A DNA stretch of 64,000 nucleotides from Flavobacterium panici (GTDB lineage Bacteria > Bacteroidota > Bacteroidia > Flavobacteriales > Flavobacteriaceae). This document shows positions 63,089 through 64,000 of the stretch, one piece after another. A program made the translations under genes and the position numbers. The stretch covers positions 95,289 through 159,288 of the forward strand of contig NZ_CAIJDE010000038.1 in the NCBI RefSeq assembly GCF_903819335.1, in the 5' to 3' direction. A model generated the notes under the pieces. It ran no database searches and was not told the DNA's origin. It worked only from the letters and a program-made list of their open reading frames with translations. How positions within the stretch are numbered: position 1 is the first letter of the stretch; each line of letters begins with the position of its first letter.

Positions 63089-63330
63089 ATTTCGTGGGAG
63101 ATATATAATATAATATTAAATGTATAGTCCCTCCGGGACAAAATGCATGTCGGATATTTTTTTTTTGCTACCGACCAGTCACTCCTAACGGAGTGCTTCG
63201 TAGAAATTCAATATTAGAAAAATTCCATTAGGAATTAAATATCGGTAAAATCAAATGTTATAATTTGTATGGAATACTCCGTTAGGAGTATCTGGTTGGT
63301 AGAAAAAATGAAATCATTCATCCAATAATT
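63089..63330. repeat. Array unit A (242 bp, longest and most diverged)
   Basis: The unit starts TATTTCGTGGGAGATAT. It has stem GTCCC-TCC-GGGAC at 63127-63139 and carries an inverted ACTCC palindrome in its middle. Its tail shares AAATCATTCATCCAATAATTT with unit C in modified form. Confidence 0.75.
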
Positions 63331-63528
63331 TCCCGTAGGGAGATATGAAACAATATTAAACGTATAGTCTCTACGGGACAAAATGCACGACGATATTTTA
63401 CAATTGCTACCGATATATAATTTCTACGAAATATTAAATGATGACAAAACCGAATTTAAATTTTAAGAAAATACTCCGTTAGGAGTAATTGGTTGGTAGA
63501 AAAAAAAGAAATTTCCACCCAAACAATT
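63331..63528. repeat. Array unit B (198 bp)
   Basis: The unit has stem GTCTC-TAC-GGGAC at 63367-63379. Its tail GAAATTTCCACCCAAACAAT is shared with unit D. Confidence 0.8.
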
Positions 63529-63719
63529 TCCCGTAGGGAGATATAAACAATATTAAATGTATAGTCCCTCCGGGACAAAATGCATGGCCGATATTATAAT
63601 AGCTACCGATATATAATTTCTACGAAATATTAAAATGACAAAACCGAATATAAATTTTTAGAAATACTCCGTTAGGAGTAATTGGTTGGTAGAAAAATGA
63701 AATCATCAATTCAATAATT
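63529..63719. repeat. Array unit C (191 bp)
   Basis: The unit has stem GTCCC-TCC-GGGAC at 63564-63576, identical to unit A. Its tail is of the ATGAAATCATC type, as in unit A. Confidence 0.8.
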
Positions 63720-63913
63720 TCCCGTAGGGAGATATGAAACAATATTAAACGTATAGTCTCGACGAGACAAAATGCATGGCCGATATTATAATAGCTACCG
63801 ATATATAATTTCTACGAAATATTAAAATGACCAAACCGAATTTAAATTTTTAGAAATACTCCGTTAGGAGTAACTGGTTGGTAGAAAAAAAAGAAATTTC
63901 CACCCAAACAATT
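63720..63913. repeat. Array unit D (194 bp)
   Basis: The unit has stem GTCTC-GAC-GAGAC at 63756-63768, a perfect palindrome with different sequence from units A-C. Its tail matches unit B. Confidence 0.8.
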
Positions 63914-64000
63914 TCCCGTAGGGAGATATGAAACAATATTAAACGTATAGTCTCTACCAGACAAATGCATGTTGATATTTTTAAATGGCTACCGATATAT
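63914..64000. repeat. Array unit E, truncated by the window end
   Basis: The unit begins TCCCGTAGGGAGATATG like units B and D. The stem is weaker, GTCT-CTACC-AGAC at 63950-63962. The window ends at the CTACCGATATAT block. Confidence 0.75.

Larger units (their letters stand above)
62985..64000. repeat. Palindromic tandem repeat array, truncated at the window end
   Basis: Four full units and parts at each end fill this kilobase. There is no gene. Each unit contains palindromes TCCCGTAGGGA, GTCCCTCCGGGAC (variable), ATTTCTACGAAAT and ACTCCGTTAGGAGT, with TGGTTGGTAG after the last. Units B to D are 191-198 bp; unit A is 242 bp. The leftmost copies of the ACTCC palindrome (near 62990-63015 and 63170-63194) are inverted relative to the rest. 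The array continues beyond the window. It resembles REP/BIME-type elements, but its identity is inferred. Confidence 0.85.

Noticed and set aside
62985..64000. CRISPR array or integron cassette array
   Set aside because: Units are about 195 bp and similar along their whole length, with no short repeat/unique spacer pattern, no cas genes and no cassette frames between palindromes.

Overview
The window is a chromosomal segment of a Flavobacterium-like member of the Bacteroidota, probably close to F. johnsoniae. The evidence is low GC; genes for SprA, RemB and a PorP/SprF-family protein; many lipoproteins with acidic residues after the lipobox cysteine; and promoters of the TTG...TAnnTTTG type with few Shine-Dalgarno sites. 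I saw no rRNA, tRNA, CRISPR array, prophage or insertion-sequence transposase. About 59 protein genes cover nearly everything except the last 1.2 kb, which is a repeat array.

Layout. (a) 1-2.3 kb: two tandem SRPBCC genes (one cut by the window edge) and a VOC gene, divergent from a DJ-1/AraC regulator. (b) 2.4-8.1 kb: an L,D-transpeptidase lipoprotein, then clpX, clpP, tig, a small membrane protein and an alpha/beta hydrolase. (c) 8.3-12.9 kb: an orphan lipoprotein and a DUF4249/TonB-dependent receptor pair. (d) 13-22.2 kb: pdxJ diverging from a CBS protein and nadK, then an envelope operon (DUF6089 barrel, uppS, bamA, two OmpH/Skp chaperones) followed by murI. (e) 22.2-29.1 kb: a DUF4270/barrel pair diverging from a barrel, Kelch lipoprotein, DUF4907 lipoprotein, LytS-type kinase and LytTR regulator. 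This looks like one surface module of unknown function with its own regulation. (f) 29.2-34.1 kb: gamma carbonic anhydrase, an orphan PorP/SprF, an Nfu-type Fe-S protein, an MscS channel and tsaB. (g) 34.1-41.3 kb: a MacAB-TolC-type exporter with two permeases and two adaptors. (h) 41.4-48.1 kb: a DUF4403 protein and the maturation and small-subunit part of an aa3-type cytochrome c oxidase locus. (i) 48.2-62.8 kb: remB, deoC, vanZ-like, gcvH, the giant sprA, ruvA, maeB and a CBS protein. (j) 62.8-64 kb: a palindromic repeat array running off the window.

The window is dominated by envelope biogenesis (BamA, Skp, UppS, MurI), type IX secretion and gliding (SprA, RemB, PorP/SprF), surface lipoproteins, and respiration. 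The most novel items are the palindromic repeat array at the right end with compensatory stem changes, a TonB C-terminal-like domain fused to the RemB barrel, the DUF4270/DUF6268-like/Kelch/DUF4907/LytTR module, an EF-hand-like loop in the DUF420 oxidase-assembly protein, a SCO paralogue without its copper cysteines, and several perfect or octameric intergenic repeats. Functions are assigned from motifs recognised by eye; no database search was run.
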